Counted from the first letter of the stretch, positions 7,959-16,679 are shown. The stretch: DNA of 64,000 nt from Bradyrhizobium rifense (GCF_008123425.1 NZ_VSSS01000024.1:73374-137373), one strand, 5' to 3'. Made by a program: numbers and translations. The notes: a model not told the origin generated them from the letters alone.

Positions 7959-8934
7959 CGCCGACGCGGCCGCATCGGCCAGACGCGCCGATCCCTTTGC
8001 GCCACTGACCTCCGACATGCTCGACGTCGGCGACGGCCACGAGCTCTATGTCGAAAGCGTCGGCCGCGCCGACGGCATCCCCGCGATCTATCTGCATGGC
8101 GGTCCCGGCAGCGGCTGCCAGCCCGATCATCGCCGGCTTTTTGATCCCGAGCGTATGCAAGCGGTGCTGTTCGACCAGCGCGGCTGCGGCCGCAGCCGCC
8201 CGAAGGGATCGCGCGAGCACAACACGACCGCGCATCTGATCGCGGACATGGAAAAAATCCGCGAAAAATTCGGCTTCGACCGCTGGATGGTGGTCGGCGG
8301 CTCCTGGGGCGCGACGCTGGCGCTGGCTTATGCGCAGGCCCATCCCGAGCGCGTCTCCGGCATTGCGCTACGTGCGACCTTTCTGGGCACACAGGCAGAG
8401 GTCGAGACGGCCTTCACCTCGCGCCTGGCTCAATTCTATCCGGCGCTGCACGAGGATTTTCTGAGCGTGCTGCCGCCGGAGGAACGAGCGCAGCCGGTGG
8501 CAGCCTATTATCGCCGCATCCTCGACGCCGATCCGGCCGTGCATGGACCTGCCTCGCGCGCCTGGCACGACACCGAGCGCGCGCTGTCGGAGCACAAGCC
8601 GGCAAAGGCGCGGATCGACCTGGCGTCACTGAACGTCTGGCGCACATTGCCCGCGACACCGTTCATGGAAGCACATTACTTCATCAATGACAGCTTCATG
8701 GCTGAGAACCAGCTGTTGCGAAACGCGCCCCGGCTCGCCGGCATTCCCGGCATCATCGTGCAGGGCCGGTACGACCTGCTGTGCCCTCCTGAGACATCCC
8801 AAGCCCTCGCGAAAGTTTGGCCCGGTTCCGAGATTCGGATCGTGGAAGAAGCCGGACATTCGCTCTATGATGCCGGCGTGCGGGACGCGGTCATGAGGTC
8901 GATCGCCGATCTTGCGTCGAAGGCCGCGCGATAA
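7948..8934 (+). CDS. pip: Proline iminopeptidase-like alpha/beta hydrolase
   Basis: A 328-residue alpha/beta hydrolase. The oxyanion segment HGGPGSGC, the DQRGCGRS motif, the nucleophile elbow GGSWGATLA, the Asp region QGRYDLLCPP and the late His in EAGHSLYD together match family S33 proline iminopeptidases, which release N-terminal proline. It begins at ATG 7948 inside the last codons of pqqE, so it is part of the pqq operon. No pqqF or pqqG protease is present, and this peptidase could take part in trimming the modified PqqA or its fragments; that role is an inference from position. Confidence 0.85.
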   Translation: MTPDADAAASARRADPFAPLTSDMLDVGDGHELYVESVGRADGIPAIYLHGGPGSGCQPDHRRLFDPERMQAVLFDQRGCGRSRPKGSREHNTTAHLIADMEKIREKFGFDRWMVVGGSWGATLALAYAQAHPERVSGIALRATFLGTQAEVETAFTSRLAQFYPALHEDFLSVLPPEERAQPVAAYYRRILDADPAVHGPASRAWHDTERALSEHKPAKARIDLASLNVWRTLPATPFMEAHYFINDSFMAENQLLRNAPRLAGIPGIIVQGRYDLLCPPETSQALAKVWPGSEIRIVEEAGHSLYDAGVRDAVMRSIADLASKAAR

Positions 8935-8941
8935 ACTCTAT

Positions 8942-9052
8942 CCCTCATCCTGAGGAGCGCTCGAAGAGCGCGTCTCGAAGGATGAAGGCCGAGATGCAAC
9001 AGCGGGGCCTTCATGGTTCGAGACGCCACTTCGTGGCTCCTCACCATGAGGG
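8942..9052. repeat. Extragenic palindrome, family B
   Basis: Large inverted repeat with outer arms CCCTCATCCTGAGGAGC and GCTCCTCACCATGAGGG and inner arms around GCGTCTCGAAGGATGAAGGCC. This family is familiar from many Bradyrhizobium intergenic regions and differs from family A. It separates the pqq operon from the next gene, ends 21 bases before that gene's start, and may act as a terminator. Confidence 0.85.
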
Positions 9053-9073
9053 TCTATCAAGAAGGACAAGAAA

Positions 9074-9751
9074 ATGCCGCTCGCCGGGACAGGCATGCTG
9101 CTGACGTCGATGAACATCGACGCAAGCGACGAAGCCGATTTCAATCGCTGGTACGATCGCGAGCATCTTGAAGAGCGCGTCGCGATCGAGGGGTTTCTGG
9201 AAGCGCGGCGCTATGTCGCGCACGCCGCCAATCCCAAATATCTCTCGCTGTATTCGACCGCGACGCTCGACGTGCTCGACAGTCCCGCCTACCGGGCGCG
9301 GCTCGCCAACCAGACCGAATGGTCGCGGCGAACCATGGCGCATTTCAAGAACATGCTGCGCGTGGTCGCGCGCATCACTATCAGCAAAGGCACCGGCCGC
9401 GGCGCGGCGCTCGGCCTGGTGCGGCTGCGCCCCAGCGCCGACAATGCCGGCGCATGGCGTGATGCACTGCAAGAAAAGCTGGCGCCCGGAGAGCGCGAGG
9501 GCATCATCTCGATGCATCTGCTCGAAAGCGAACCGGAATTGTCGGGCGCGACGGCGGACATTCCAGCGGTGCGCAACGAAGGCGCACGCGACTGGTTCGT
9601 GCTGATCGACGGCACACGTGTCGGCGCAGTCTCGGCTATCATCGCCGAGCGCTTCACCGGCCCTGCGGCCACACCCTTCCCGCTTCCCGTCTCCGTCGGC
9701 ACTTACAGCCTGATGTGGGACCTCGCGAAGAGCGATATTGCTCACAGCTAA
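9074..9751 (+). CDS. Dimeric alpha/beta-barrel domain protein, function unknown
   Basis: A 225-residue cytoplasmic protein with two ferredoxin-like halves. The N-terminal FNRWYDREHLEERVAIEGFLEARRYVA matches the WYxxEHxxxR pattern of the DUF4286/EthD-like dimeric alpha/beta barrel superfamily, whose members often bind or degrade small aromatic or hydrophobic compounds. No specific substrate can be inferred. The ATG at 9074 is followed by MLLTSMNID, so ATG 9095 or 9107 are alternatives. It is flanked by repeat B upstream and 238 non-coding bases before the next operon, so it is likely monocistronic. Confidence 0.75.
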   Translation: MPLAGTGMLLTSMNIDASDEADFNRWYDREHLEERVAIEGFLEARRYVAHAANPKYLSLYSTATLDVLDSPAYRARLANQTEWSRRTMAHFKNMLRVVARITISKGTGRGAALGLVRLRPSADNAGAWRDALQEKLAPGEREGIISMHLLESEPELSGATADIPAVRNEGARDWFVLIDGTRVGAVSAIIAERFTGPAATPFPLPVSVGTYSLMWDLAKSDIAHS

Positions 9752-9892
9752 AGCGTCACCCGCATCGCAACATATTGCACCGCCGCATTAGTTGCGCGCG
9801 GCCGTTAATGCTGTGCACGCGCAGCTCCCATGAAAGCCGGTGATCACCCAAATTTGCCGTTGTACTTGGGAACGGTTCTAATAAGCTAACCC

Positions 9893-9904
9893 AATGACGT
9901 CATT
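9893..9904. promoter_or_regulatory. Palindrome upstream of 2-oxoacid oxidoreductase operon
   Basis: AATGACGTCATT is a perfect 12-base palindrome, 86 bases before the operon start. A second short palindrome, GAACGGTTC, lies at about 9870-9878. Either could be an operator; neither matches a FixK/FNR (TTGA-N6-TCAA) or Irr consensus that I know. Confidence 0.3.
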
Positions 9905-9989
9905 CAGAAACCAGATCGCGGCGCGTTAAGCGTTCGACAAGCTCAAGAAAAGGCCGCCGGGTCTTTGAGCCTGCGCGGACAGGGTAGGA

Positions 9990-11789
9990 ATGAAACCGAC
10001 CGATATCGCGGCCCCCGACTACTTTCACAAAGTGGTCGATTGCCAGTGGGCCTGTCCTGCGCACACCCCGGTTCCCGAATACATCCGATTGATCGCACAA
10101 GGCCGCTACAGCGACGCCTACATGATCAATTGGAAATCGAACGTGTTTCCCGGAATCCTGGGACGCACCTGCGATCGTCCCTGCGAGCCGGCGTGCCGCC
10201 GCGGACGCGTCGAAGAAACGCCGGTGGCGATCTGTCGCCTCAAGCGCGTCGCTGCCGACTTCAAGGATGACATCACGCACCGTCTGCCGCGCCCTTCCGC
10301 GAAGAACGGCAAGCGCGTTGCGTTCGTCGGAGGTGGCCCGGCCTCGCTGACGGTGGCGCGCGATCTCGCGCCGCTCGGCTATCACTGCACCGTGTTCGAC
10401 GGCGACCCGGAAGCCGGCGGCATGATGCGGACGCAGATCCCGAAATTCCGCCTGCCCAATTCGGTCATCGACGAGGAGACCGGCTACATCCTCAATCTCG
10501 GTGTCGACTTCAAAGGCGGTCACCGCATCGAGAGCATGAAGGCGCTGCTCGCCGAGAAATACGACGCGATCTTCGTCGGCTCCGGCGCGCCGCGCGGCCG
10601 CGAGTTGGACATCCCCGGCCGGAAAGAGGCCGCAGCGCACGTCCATATCGGCATCGACTGGCTGTCCTCGGTCTCGTTCGGCCACACCGACAAGATCGGC
10701 AAGCGCGTGATCGTGCTCGGCGGCGGCAACACCGCGATGGATTGCTGCCGCACCGCGCGCCGCCTCGGCGGCGAGGACGTCAAGGTGATCGTGCGCTCCG
10801 GCTTCGAGGAGATGAAGGCCTCGCCCTGGGAGAAGGAAGACGCGATCCACGAGGACATTCCGATCCTCAACTTCCTCGTCCCGGTCTCCTTCATCCACGA
10901 CAATGGCAAGCTCACCGGCGTCACCTTCCAGAAGGTGAAGGCCGAATACGATGCCAAGGGTCGCCGCAACCTCGTGCCGTCGGGCGAGCCCGACCAGACC
11001 ATTGAGTGTGACGACGTGCTGGTCGCGGTCGGCCAGGAGAACGCCTTCCCCTGGATCGAGCAGGATTGCGGCATCGAGTTCGACAAATGGCACATGCCAA
11101 AGGTCGATCCCAAGACCTTCGTCTCGACTAACCCGAAAGTGTTCTTCGGCGGCGACGCCGCGTTCGGGCCCAAGAACATCATCTGGGCGGTGGCGCAGGG
11201 GCACGACGCCGCACTGTCGATCCACAAGATGCTGTCGGGCGAGGACATCACCGAACGGCCGCTGCCGGAGGTGCACGTTTCCTCGCAGAAGATGGGCATC
11301 CACGAATGGAGCTATGACAACGACATCTCCAACGACAAGCGCTTCAAGGTGCCGCATCGCGACAAGGTGATTGCGCTGAAGGACATCCGCACCGAGGTCG
11401 AGCTCGGCTACGACGTCAAGCTGGCGCTCGGCGAGGCGCATCGCTGCCTGAATTGCGACGTGCAGACGGTGTTCTCGACTTCGCTCTGCATCGAGTGCGA
11501 CGCCTGCGTCGATATCTGTCCGATGGACTGCATCACCTTCACGGAGAATGGCGAGGAAACCGATCTACGGCAGCGCCTGAAGGCGCCCTCGCCGCATCCG
11601 GACCAGGATCTCTACGTGTCCAGCGACCTCAAGACCGGGCGCGTGATGGTCAAGGACGAGGATGTCTGCCTGCATTGCGGGCTGTGCGCCGAGCGCTGTC
11701 CCACTGGAGCCTGGGACATGCAGAAATATTTGATCGATATGACTCAAGCGGGTTCGACATGTCCGACAAAAAGCCGATCAGCAGCGTAA
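9990..11789 (+). CDS. FAD/NAD(P)-dependent oxidoreductase with ferredoxin domain
   Basis: A 599-residue GltD-like flavoprotein that probably passes electrons between NAD(P)H and the downstream 2-oxoacid oxidoreductase. It has an N-terminal cysteine region (CQWACPAHTPVPEYI and GRTCDRPCEPACRRGRV), as in glutamate synthase small subunits. Two Rossmann folds follow: AFVGGGPASLTVA for FAD and VIVLGGGNTAMDCCRTA for NAD(P). The last 120 residues form a two-[4Fe-4S] ferredoxin module: CIECDACVDICP near residue 500 and CLHCGLCAERCP near 560. Its 3' end overlaps the alpha subunit gene by 31 bases, so they are one operon. Fusing the NAD(P) reductase to the ferredoxin is distinctive. Confidence 0.87.
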   Translation: MKPTDIAAPDYFHKVVDCQWACPAHTPVPEYIRLIAQGRYSDAYMINWKSNVFPGILGRTCDRPCEPACRRGRVEETPVAICRLKRVAADFKDDITHRLPRPSAKNGKRVAFVGGGPASLTVARDLAPLGYHCTVFDGDPEAGGMMRTQIPKFRLPNSVIDEETGYILNLGVDFKGGHRIESMKALLAEKYDAIFVGSGAPRGRELDIPGRKEAAAHVHIGIDWLSSVSFGHTDKIGKRVIVLGGGNTAMDCCRTARRLGGEDVKVIVRSGFEEMKASPWEKEDAIHEDIPILNFLVPVSFIHDNGKLTGVTFQKVKAEYDAKGRRNLVPSGEPDQTIECDDVLVAVGQENAFPWIEQDCGIEFDKWHMPKVDPKTFVSTNPKVFFGGDAAFGPKNIIWAVAQGHDAALSIHKMLSGEDITERPLPEVHVSSQKMGIHEWSYDNDISNDKRFKVPHRDKVIALKDIRTEVELGYDVKLALGEAHRCLNCDVQTVFSTSLCIECDACVDICPMDCITFTENGEETDLRQRLKAPSPHPDQDLYVSSDLKTGRVMVKDEDVCLHCGLCAERCPTGAWDMQKYLIDMTQAGSTCPTKSRSAA

Positions 11790-13606
11790 ACGACTTCGTC
11801 GTCCGCTTCGCCAACGTCAACGGCTCCGGTTCGGCCAGCGCCAACGAGATGTTCGCGCGCGCGATCCTGCGCCATGGCGTGCCGGTGTCCCCGCGCAACA
11901 TCTTCCCCTCCAACATCCAGGGCCTGCCGACCTGGTACGAGGTGCGCGTCACCGAAGCCGGCCATCTCGGCGCCCGTGGCGGCGTCGACATGATGGTGGC
12001 GATGAACCCGCAGACCTGGGACAAGGACGTCGCCGGCATCGAGCCCGGCGGCTATCTGTTCTACGATTCCACCAAGCCGATGCCGTCGACCAAATTCCGC
12101 GACGACATCACCGTGATCGGCGTGCCGCTCACCGCGATCACCAACTCGACCTACACCGATCCGCGCCAGCGCCAGCTGTTCAAGAACATCATCTATTTAG
12201 GCAGCCTCTCGGCGCTTCTCGACATGGACCCAAAGCTGATCGAGCAGCTGATCGGCGAGCAGTACAAAGGCAAGGAGAAGCTCTTGTCCTCCAACGTCCA
12301 TGCGCTGCATTTAGGCCGCGACTGGGCGCTGCAAAACCTGAAATGCCCGATCGGGCTGCGGGTGAAGAAGTCCGACAAGGTCGGCGACCGCATCTTCATC
12401 GAGGGCAACAGTGCCGCGGCGCTCGGCGCCGTCTATGGCGGCGCGACTGTCTGCGCCTGGTATCCGATCACGCCGTCTTCGTCGGTGGCGGAGGCCTTCA
12501 CCGCTCACTGCAAGAAGTTCCGGCACGATCCCGAAACCGGCAAGGCGAAATACGCCATCGTGCAGGGCGAGGACGAGCTGGCCTCGATCGGCATCGTGAT
12601 CGGGGCCTCCTGGAACGGCGCCCGCGCCTTCACCGCGACCTCCGGCCCCGGCATCTCCCTGATGACCGAGTTCATCGGCCTGTCCTACTTTGCCGAGATT
12701 CCGGCCGTGATCATGAACATCCAGCGCGCCGGCCCCTCCACGGGCATGCCGACCCGCACCCAGCAATGCGACATCATCGCCTGCGCCTATGCTTCGCACG
12801 GCGACACCAAGCATGTGCTGCTGTTCCCGGAAGATCCGGCCGAGGCCTTCGAGTTCGCGGCCGCCGCCTTCGATCTGGCCGAACGGCTGCAGACCACGAT
12901 CTTCCTGATGCTCGATCTCGACATCGGCATGAACCACCGGCTCTGCCGTCCCTTGAAGTGGGACGATTCCAAGCAATATGACCGCGGCAAGGTGATGACC
13001 ACGGAAATGCTGGAAGAGGGCCGCGACTTCGGCCGCTACCTCGACGTCGACGGCGACGGCATCCCCTACCGCACCTATCCCGGTACCCATCCGACCAAGG
13101 GCTCCTATTTTACCCGCGGCACGTCGCGTGATCGCTATGCGCGTTACTCCGAGGAAGGCTCGGTTTATGCGGACAACATGCAGCGGCTCGTACGCAAGTT
13201 CGAGACGGCGCAGGACCTGGTGCCGCGGCCGCTGCAAGCCAATGCGGAACGGCCGACCAAATATGGCGTGATCTATTTCGGCTCGACCTCGCCGGCGATG
13301 GACGAAGCAATCGGGATGCTCGAGGCGCGCGGGCATCAGCTCGACCGCCTGCGCATCCGCGCCTTCCCGTTCCATTCGAGCGTGGCGAGCTTCCTTGCCG
13401 AGCACGATTTCGTTTACGTGGTCGAGCAGAACCGCGACAGCCAGCTCCGTCAGCTCATCGTCAACGAGAACGGTATCGATCCCGTTCGCCTCGTGCCGAT
13501 CGTGCATTACGACGGCTCACCGATCACCGCCCGCTACATCGCAAAAGCCATTGGCGACCACCAGGATCACCTCAAGGTGACCCCGCTCCGCAAGGCCGTA
13601 TCATGA
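11759..13606 (+). CDS. korA: 2-oxoacid:acceptor oxidoreductase, fused gamma-alpha subunit
   Basis: Half of a thiamine-dependent 2-oxoacid:ferredoxin oxidoreductase, which oxidatively decarboxylates a 2-oxoacid to the acyl-CoA. The 615-residue protein has a gamma domain first (about residues 15-190; NGSGSASANEMFARAI), then the alpha (pyrimidine-binding) domain. The latter carries the YPITPSSSVAE motif, AIVQGEDELASIGIVIGAS and TSGPGISLMTEFIGL. This order is that of 2-oxoglutarate-type KorA. 2-Oxoglutarate is the likeliest substrate, but pyruvate or branched-chain oxoacids cannot be excluded. The ATG at 11759 lies inside the end of the flavoprotein gene; the stop overlaps the beta gene by four bases. 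Confidence 0.88.
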   Translation: MSDKKPISSVNDFVVRFANVNGSGSASANEMFARAILRHGVPVSPRNIFPSNIQGLPTWYEVRVTEAGHLGARGGVDMMVAMNPQTWDKDVAGIEPGGYLFYDSTKPMPSTKFRDDITVIGVPLTAITNSTYTDPRQRQLFKNIIYLGSLSALLDMDPKLIEQLIGEQYKGKEKLLSSNVHALHLGRDWALQNLKCPIGLRVKKSDKVGDRIFIEGNSAAALGAVYGGATVCAWYPITPSSSVAEAFTAHCKKFRHDPETGKAKYAIVQGEDELASIGIVIGASWNGARAFTATSGPGISLMTEFIGLSYFAEIPAVIMNIQRAGPSTGMPTRTQQCDIIACAYASHGDTKHVLLFPEDPAEAFEFAAAAFDLAERLQTTIFLMLDLDIGMNHRLCRPLKWDDSKQYDRGKVMTTEMLEEGRDFGRYLDVDGDGIPYRTYPGTHPTKGSYFTRGTSRDRYARYSEEGSVYADNMQRLVRKFETAQDLVPRPLQANAERPTKYGVIYFGSTSPAMDEAIGMLEARGHQLDRLRIRAFPFHSSVASFLAEHDFVYVVEQNRDSQLRQLIVNENGIDPVRLVPIVHYDGSPITARYIAKAIGDHQDHLKVTPLRKAVS

Positions 13607-14658
13607 CCTATATTGCAAAGCCGAAATTTCATCATCCCGGGCTGAAGAAGAACGAGCTCGGCTACACCCATCGCGACTACGAAGGTAAAATCTCGACGCT
13701 GTGCGCGGGCTGCGGCCATGACTCGATCACGGCCTCGATCATCGAGGCCTGCTACGAGCTCTCGATCGAGCCGCACCGGGTCGCAAAAATCTCCGGCATC
13801 GGCTGTTCGTCGAAGACACCGGATTATTTCCTCGGCAATTCGCACGGCTTCAACTCCGTGCACGGCCGTATGCCCAGCGTGCTGACCGGCGCCAATCTCG
13901 CCAATCGCGATCTGATCTATCTCGGCGTCTCCGGCGACGGCGATTCCGCCTCGATCGGCTTCGGCCAGTTCGCGCATTCGATCCGGCGCGGCGTCAACAT
14001 GACCTATATCGTCGAGAACAACGGGGTCTACGGCCTGACCAAGGGCCAGTTCTCGGCCACCGCCGACCGCGGCTCGAAGTCGAAGAAGGGCGTCACCAAC
14101 ACCGACAACGCCATCGACCTCGTCGCGATCGCGCTGCAGCTCGGTGCGACCTTCGTGGCGCGCTCGTTCTCCGGCGACAAGGCCCAGCTCGTGCCGCTGA
14201 TCGCGGCTGCGATCGGCCACAAGGGCGCGTCCTTCATCGACGTCATCAGCCCCTGCATCGCCTTCAACAACCATGCCGGCTCGACCAAGAGCTTTGACTA
14301 TGTCCGCGAGCACAATGACGCCGTGAACCGGCTCGACGTGCTGGTCGGCCGCGATCCCATCGCGGTGGACTATGCGCCGGGCACGGTGCAGGTGGTCGAG
14401 CAGCATGACGGCAGCAAGATCGCGCTGCGCAAGATCGATGCCGATTACGATCCGCATGACCGGTTAGGGGCCCAGACGTTCCTCGCGCGGCACGCCGCCA
14501 AGGGCCAGATCGTCACCGGGCTGCTTTACGTCGATCCCGACGCGGAAGATCTGCACAGCCATCTCAACACAGTCGAGACGCCGCTCAACACGCTGGAGGC
14601 GGATACGCTCTGCCCAGGCTCGGCGGCGCTGGACAAGTTCAACGCCAGTTTGCGTTAG
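13603..14658 (+). CDS. korB: 2-oxoacid:acceptor oxidoreductase beta subunit
   Basis: The TPP- and Fe4S4-binding partner of the gamma-alpha subunit. The 351-residue protein has the cluster cysteines of this family: CAGCGHD near residue 34, GIGCSS near 67, and ISPCIAFNN near 217. The TPP-Mg motif is GDGDSASIGFGQF, followed by NNGVYGLTKGQ. Together these are diagnostic of OGOR/PFOR beta chains. The start is ATG in an ATGA overlap with korA, so the subunits are translationally coupled. No separate ferredoxin gene follows, and the ferredoxin-flavoprotein encoded first in the operon probably fills that role. Confidence 0.9.
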   Translation: MTYIAKPKFHHPGLKKNELGYTHRDYEGKISTLCAGCGHDSITASIIEACYELSIEPHRVAKISGIGCSSKTPDYFLGNSHGFNSVHGRMPSVLTGANLANRDLIYLGVSGDGDSASIGFGQFAHSIRRGVNMTYIVENNGVYGLTKGQFSATADRGSKSKKGVTNTDNAIDLVAIALQLGATFVARSFSGDKAQLVPLIAAAIGHKGASFIDVISPCIAFNNHAGSTKSFDYVREHNDAVNRLDVLVGRDPIAVDYAPGTVQVVEQHDGSKIALRKIDADYDPHDRLGAQTFLARHAAKGQIVTGLLYVDPDAEDLHSHLNTVETPLNTLEADTLCPGSAALDKFNASLR

Positions 14659-14783
14659 AAACCGGCGTCGCGATTCCGAGGCGCGTTCGTCCCCGAGCGC
14701 GCCTTAGCCTTTTGGACCAAAGTGACGGCTTTCCGTCTGCAAATCTTGTTTGCTATGGTCAGCCCTGCAGGCAGGGATCACCT

Positions 14784-16115
14784 ATGCAGCCGGTTACGCA
14801 GTACGCCAGGAGCGGAGACGTCCACGTTGCCTACCAGACGTTCGGCGACGGTCCGATCAACCTTGTTCTGGTGCCGGGCTTCGTGTCCAACGTCGAGAAC
14901 TACTGGGACCAACCCGACCTCGCTCGCTTCCTGACCCGCCTTGCGAGCTACGCGCGCGTCGTCACCTTCGACAAGCGAGGTACCGGCGGATCCGATCGCG
15001 TCAGCGAACTCCCGGGTCTCGACGTGCGCATGGACGATCTGCGTGCGGTGATGGATGCGGCTGGCATCGAGCAGGCCGCCCTGCTCGGAATCTCGGAGGG
15101 CGCGCCACTCTCCATTCTGTTTGCGGCCACCTATCCGCATCGTTGCCGCGCGCTCGTGCTTTACGGCAGCTTTTCGCGCTTCTCCTATTGGTTTGCGACC
15201 GACGAGGCGCTCGCGGCATTCTTCGGCTATGTCGAGAAAGCCTGGGGCACCGGCGGCAGCGTTCAGAAGTTCGCACCGTCGCGGGCGAACGACGCCGCGT
15301 TCCAGCGCTGGTGGGGGCGCAACGAGCGATTGGGCGCCAGCCCTGCCGCAGTGACGGCCTTGATGCGCATGAACAGCCAGATCGAGATCGGCGGCGTATT
15401 GCCGGCGGTTCGTGTGCCAACCCTCGTCATCCACCGGACCGGGGACCAGGTCGTCAACGTCGCGGGCGGGCGCGACGTCGCCGCGAAAATTCCCGGAGCG
15501 CGTCTGGCGGAATTTCCCGGGAGCGATCACCTCTTCTATGTCGGCGAGAACGCCGACGACATTTCCGATGCGATCGTGGAATTCCTGACGGGAGCACGTG
15601 GTTCCGCAGTGGCTGATCGCGTGCTGGCAACGGTGCTGTTCACCGATATCGTGGGTTCGACTGAAAAGGCTGCCAACCTCGGCGATCGTCGGTGGCGCGC
15701 CCTGCTTGACGACCATCACGCCATGGTCCGCGGCATCCTCACCCGCTTCCGGGGCCACGAGGTCAAGACCACCGGCGACGGGTTTTTCGCGACGTTTGAC
15801 GGGCCTGCGCGCGGGGTCCGTTGCGCTCGAGCGATCGCTGATGAAGTCAGGTCGCTGGGCATCGATATCCGCGCCGGCCTGCATACGGGCGAATGCGAGA
15901 TCATCGGCGATGATGTCGGCGGGATCGCCGTCCACATCGGGGCGCGGGTCGCGGCGCTGGCCGGCGCCGGGGAAGTATTGGTGTCGAGCACCGTGAAGGA
16001 TCTCGTCGCGGGGTCTGGCCTTCGCTTTGGCAGCCGTGGTGTCACGCCACTGAAGGGCGTTCCCGGCGAATGGCAAATCTTTGCCGCCGAAAGCTCTATC
16101 TCACCGGCACCGTGA
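14784..16115 (+). CDS. Alpha/beta hydrolase-class III cyclase fusion protein
   Basis: A 443-residue two-domain protein. Residues about 1-270 are an alpha/beta hydrolase with elbow GISEGAPLSI, RTGDQVVNV and GSDHLFY, which supply a Ser-Asp-His triad. Residues about 280-440 form a class III adenylate/guanylate cyclase catalytic domain: LFTDIVGSTEKA with metal-binding Asp, KTTGDGFFATFDGPARGVRCA, and RAGLHTGECEIIGDDVGGIAVHIGARV. This architecture recurs in Bradyrhizobium, where the hydrolase half may be a sensor for a small ligand. The ATG at 14784 starts MQPVTQYARSGD, typical of the family. The last codons overlap, antisense, a decayed DUF4399 copy. Confidence 0.87.
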   Translation: MQPVTQYARSGDVHVAYQTFGDGPINLVLVPGFVSNVENYWDQPDLARFLTRLASYARVVTFDKRGTGGSDRVSELPGLDVRMDDLRAVMDAAGIEQAALLGISEGAPLSILFAATYPHRCRALVLYGSFSRFSYWFATDEALAAFFGYVEKAWGTGGSVQKFAPSRANDAAFQRWWGRNERLGASPAAVTALMRMNSQIEIGGVLPAVRVPTLVIHRTGDQVVNVAGGRDVAAKIPGARLAEFPGSDHLFYVGENADDISDAIVEFLTGARGSAVADRVLATVLFTDIVGSTEKAANLGDRRWRALLDDHHAMVRGILTRFRGHEVKTTGDGFFATFDGPARGVRCARAIADEVRSLGIDIRAGLHTGECEIIGDDVGGIAVHIGARVAALAGAGEVLVSSTVKDLVAGSGLRFGSRGVTPLKGVPGEWQIFAAESSISPAP

Positions 16116-16201
16116 TCTTGCTCGAAACGACGGGCGGCTCGAACGGATTATGCTTGGCATCGCCCAGCGCCAGTTGCAGCGCGCGTCCCGGGCGAGAACC
16201 C
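16096..16201 (-). pseudogene. Remnant of a second DUF4399 gene (C-terminal end)
   Basis: The minus strand encodes LQLALGDAKHNPFEPPVVSSK followed by ITVPVR and a stop, closely matching the end of the neighbouring intact DUF4399 protein (LQLVLGDAKHYPFDPPVVSDK). The DNA of 16108-16201 likewise resembles 16250-16343. No open N-terminal part exists, so this is a truncated tandem duplicate. Its stop lies within the 3' end of the convergent cyclase gene. Confidence 0.75.
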
Positions 16202-16213
16202 AGCCTGCGGTGA

Positions 16214-16663
16214 TCATTTGCTCCGCGCTGAAACGGGCTGCCTGACGCGCACGGTGATCTTGTCCGAGACGACCGGCGGGTCGAACGGATAGTGCTTCGC
16301 ATCGCCGAGCACCAGCTGCAGGGTGTGGGTCCCGGGCGGAAGCTCGAGAGATGTCTCGGTCTGCCCTGCCCCGAAATGCAGATGCGACTTGTCCTGCGGG
16401 ATCGGCTCCTTGGGATCGATGGGGTCGTTGACATCGACCAGCAAATGATGGTGGCCAGCGTTCTGATAGTCGTCGCCGGCATGCGTCACACCCATGTTGC
16501 GCAGGCCGAACCGGACCAGGAATGTACCGCGCACCCTTTGCCCGTCATACGGGGTTATAAAATAGACCTTCGCGTCCTTTGGAGCAGCCTTGCCTTGCGA
16601 GAAGGCCATGCCCGGGAGCAATGCGAGCGCCGCCGACAGCGCAAGGCAGCGAAGGATTTGCAT
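16214..16663 (-). CDS. Secreted DUF4399 protein
   Basis: A 149-residue exported protein. It starts with a signal peptide (hydrophobic core LRCLALSAALALLPGMAFS, cleavage probably after AFS). The mature part matches DUF4399: VYFITPYDGQRVRGTFLVRFGLRNMGV, then GHHHLLVD, HLHFGAGQTE and LPPGTHTLQLVLGDAKH. The histidine clusters suggest metal or copper binding, but the function is unknown. The ATG at 16663 has GGAG upstream. The stop is 16 bases from the DNA copy of a truncated duplicate at 16096-16201. Its start lies 17 bases after the stop of the upstream cyclase-FGE gene, so they may be co-transcribed. Confidence 0.85.
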   Translation of the reverse strand: MQILRCLALSAALALLPGMAFSQGKAAPKDAKVYFITPYDGQRVRGTFLVRFGLRNMGVTHAGDDYQNAGHHHLLVDVNDPIDPKEPIPQDKSHLHFGAGQTETSLELPPGTHTLQLVLGDAKHYPFDPPVVSDKITVRVRQPVSARSK

Positions 16664-16679
16664 CGATCTACTCCGGCAG

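Noticed and set aside
9869..9893. GGAAC upstream of the 2-oxoacid oxidoreductase operon as an EcfG promoter
   Set aside because: No xGTT element occurs 16 or 17 bases downstream, so the motif does not qualify.
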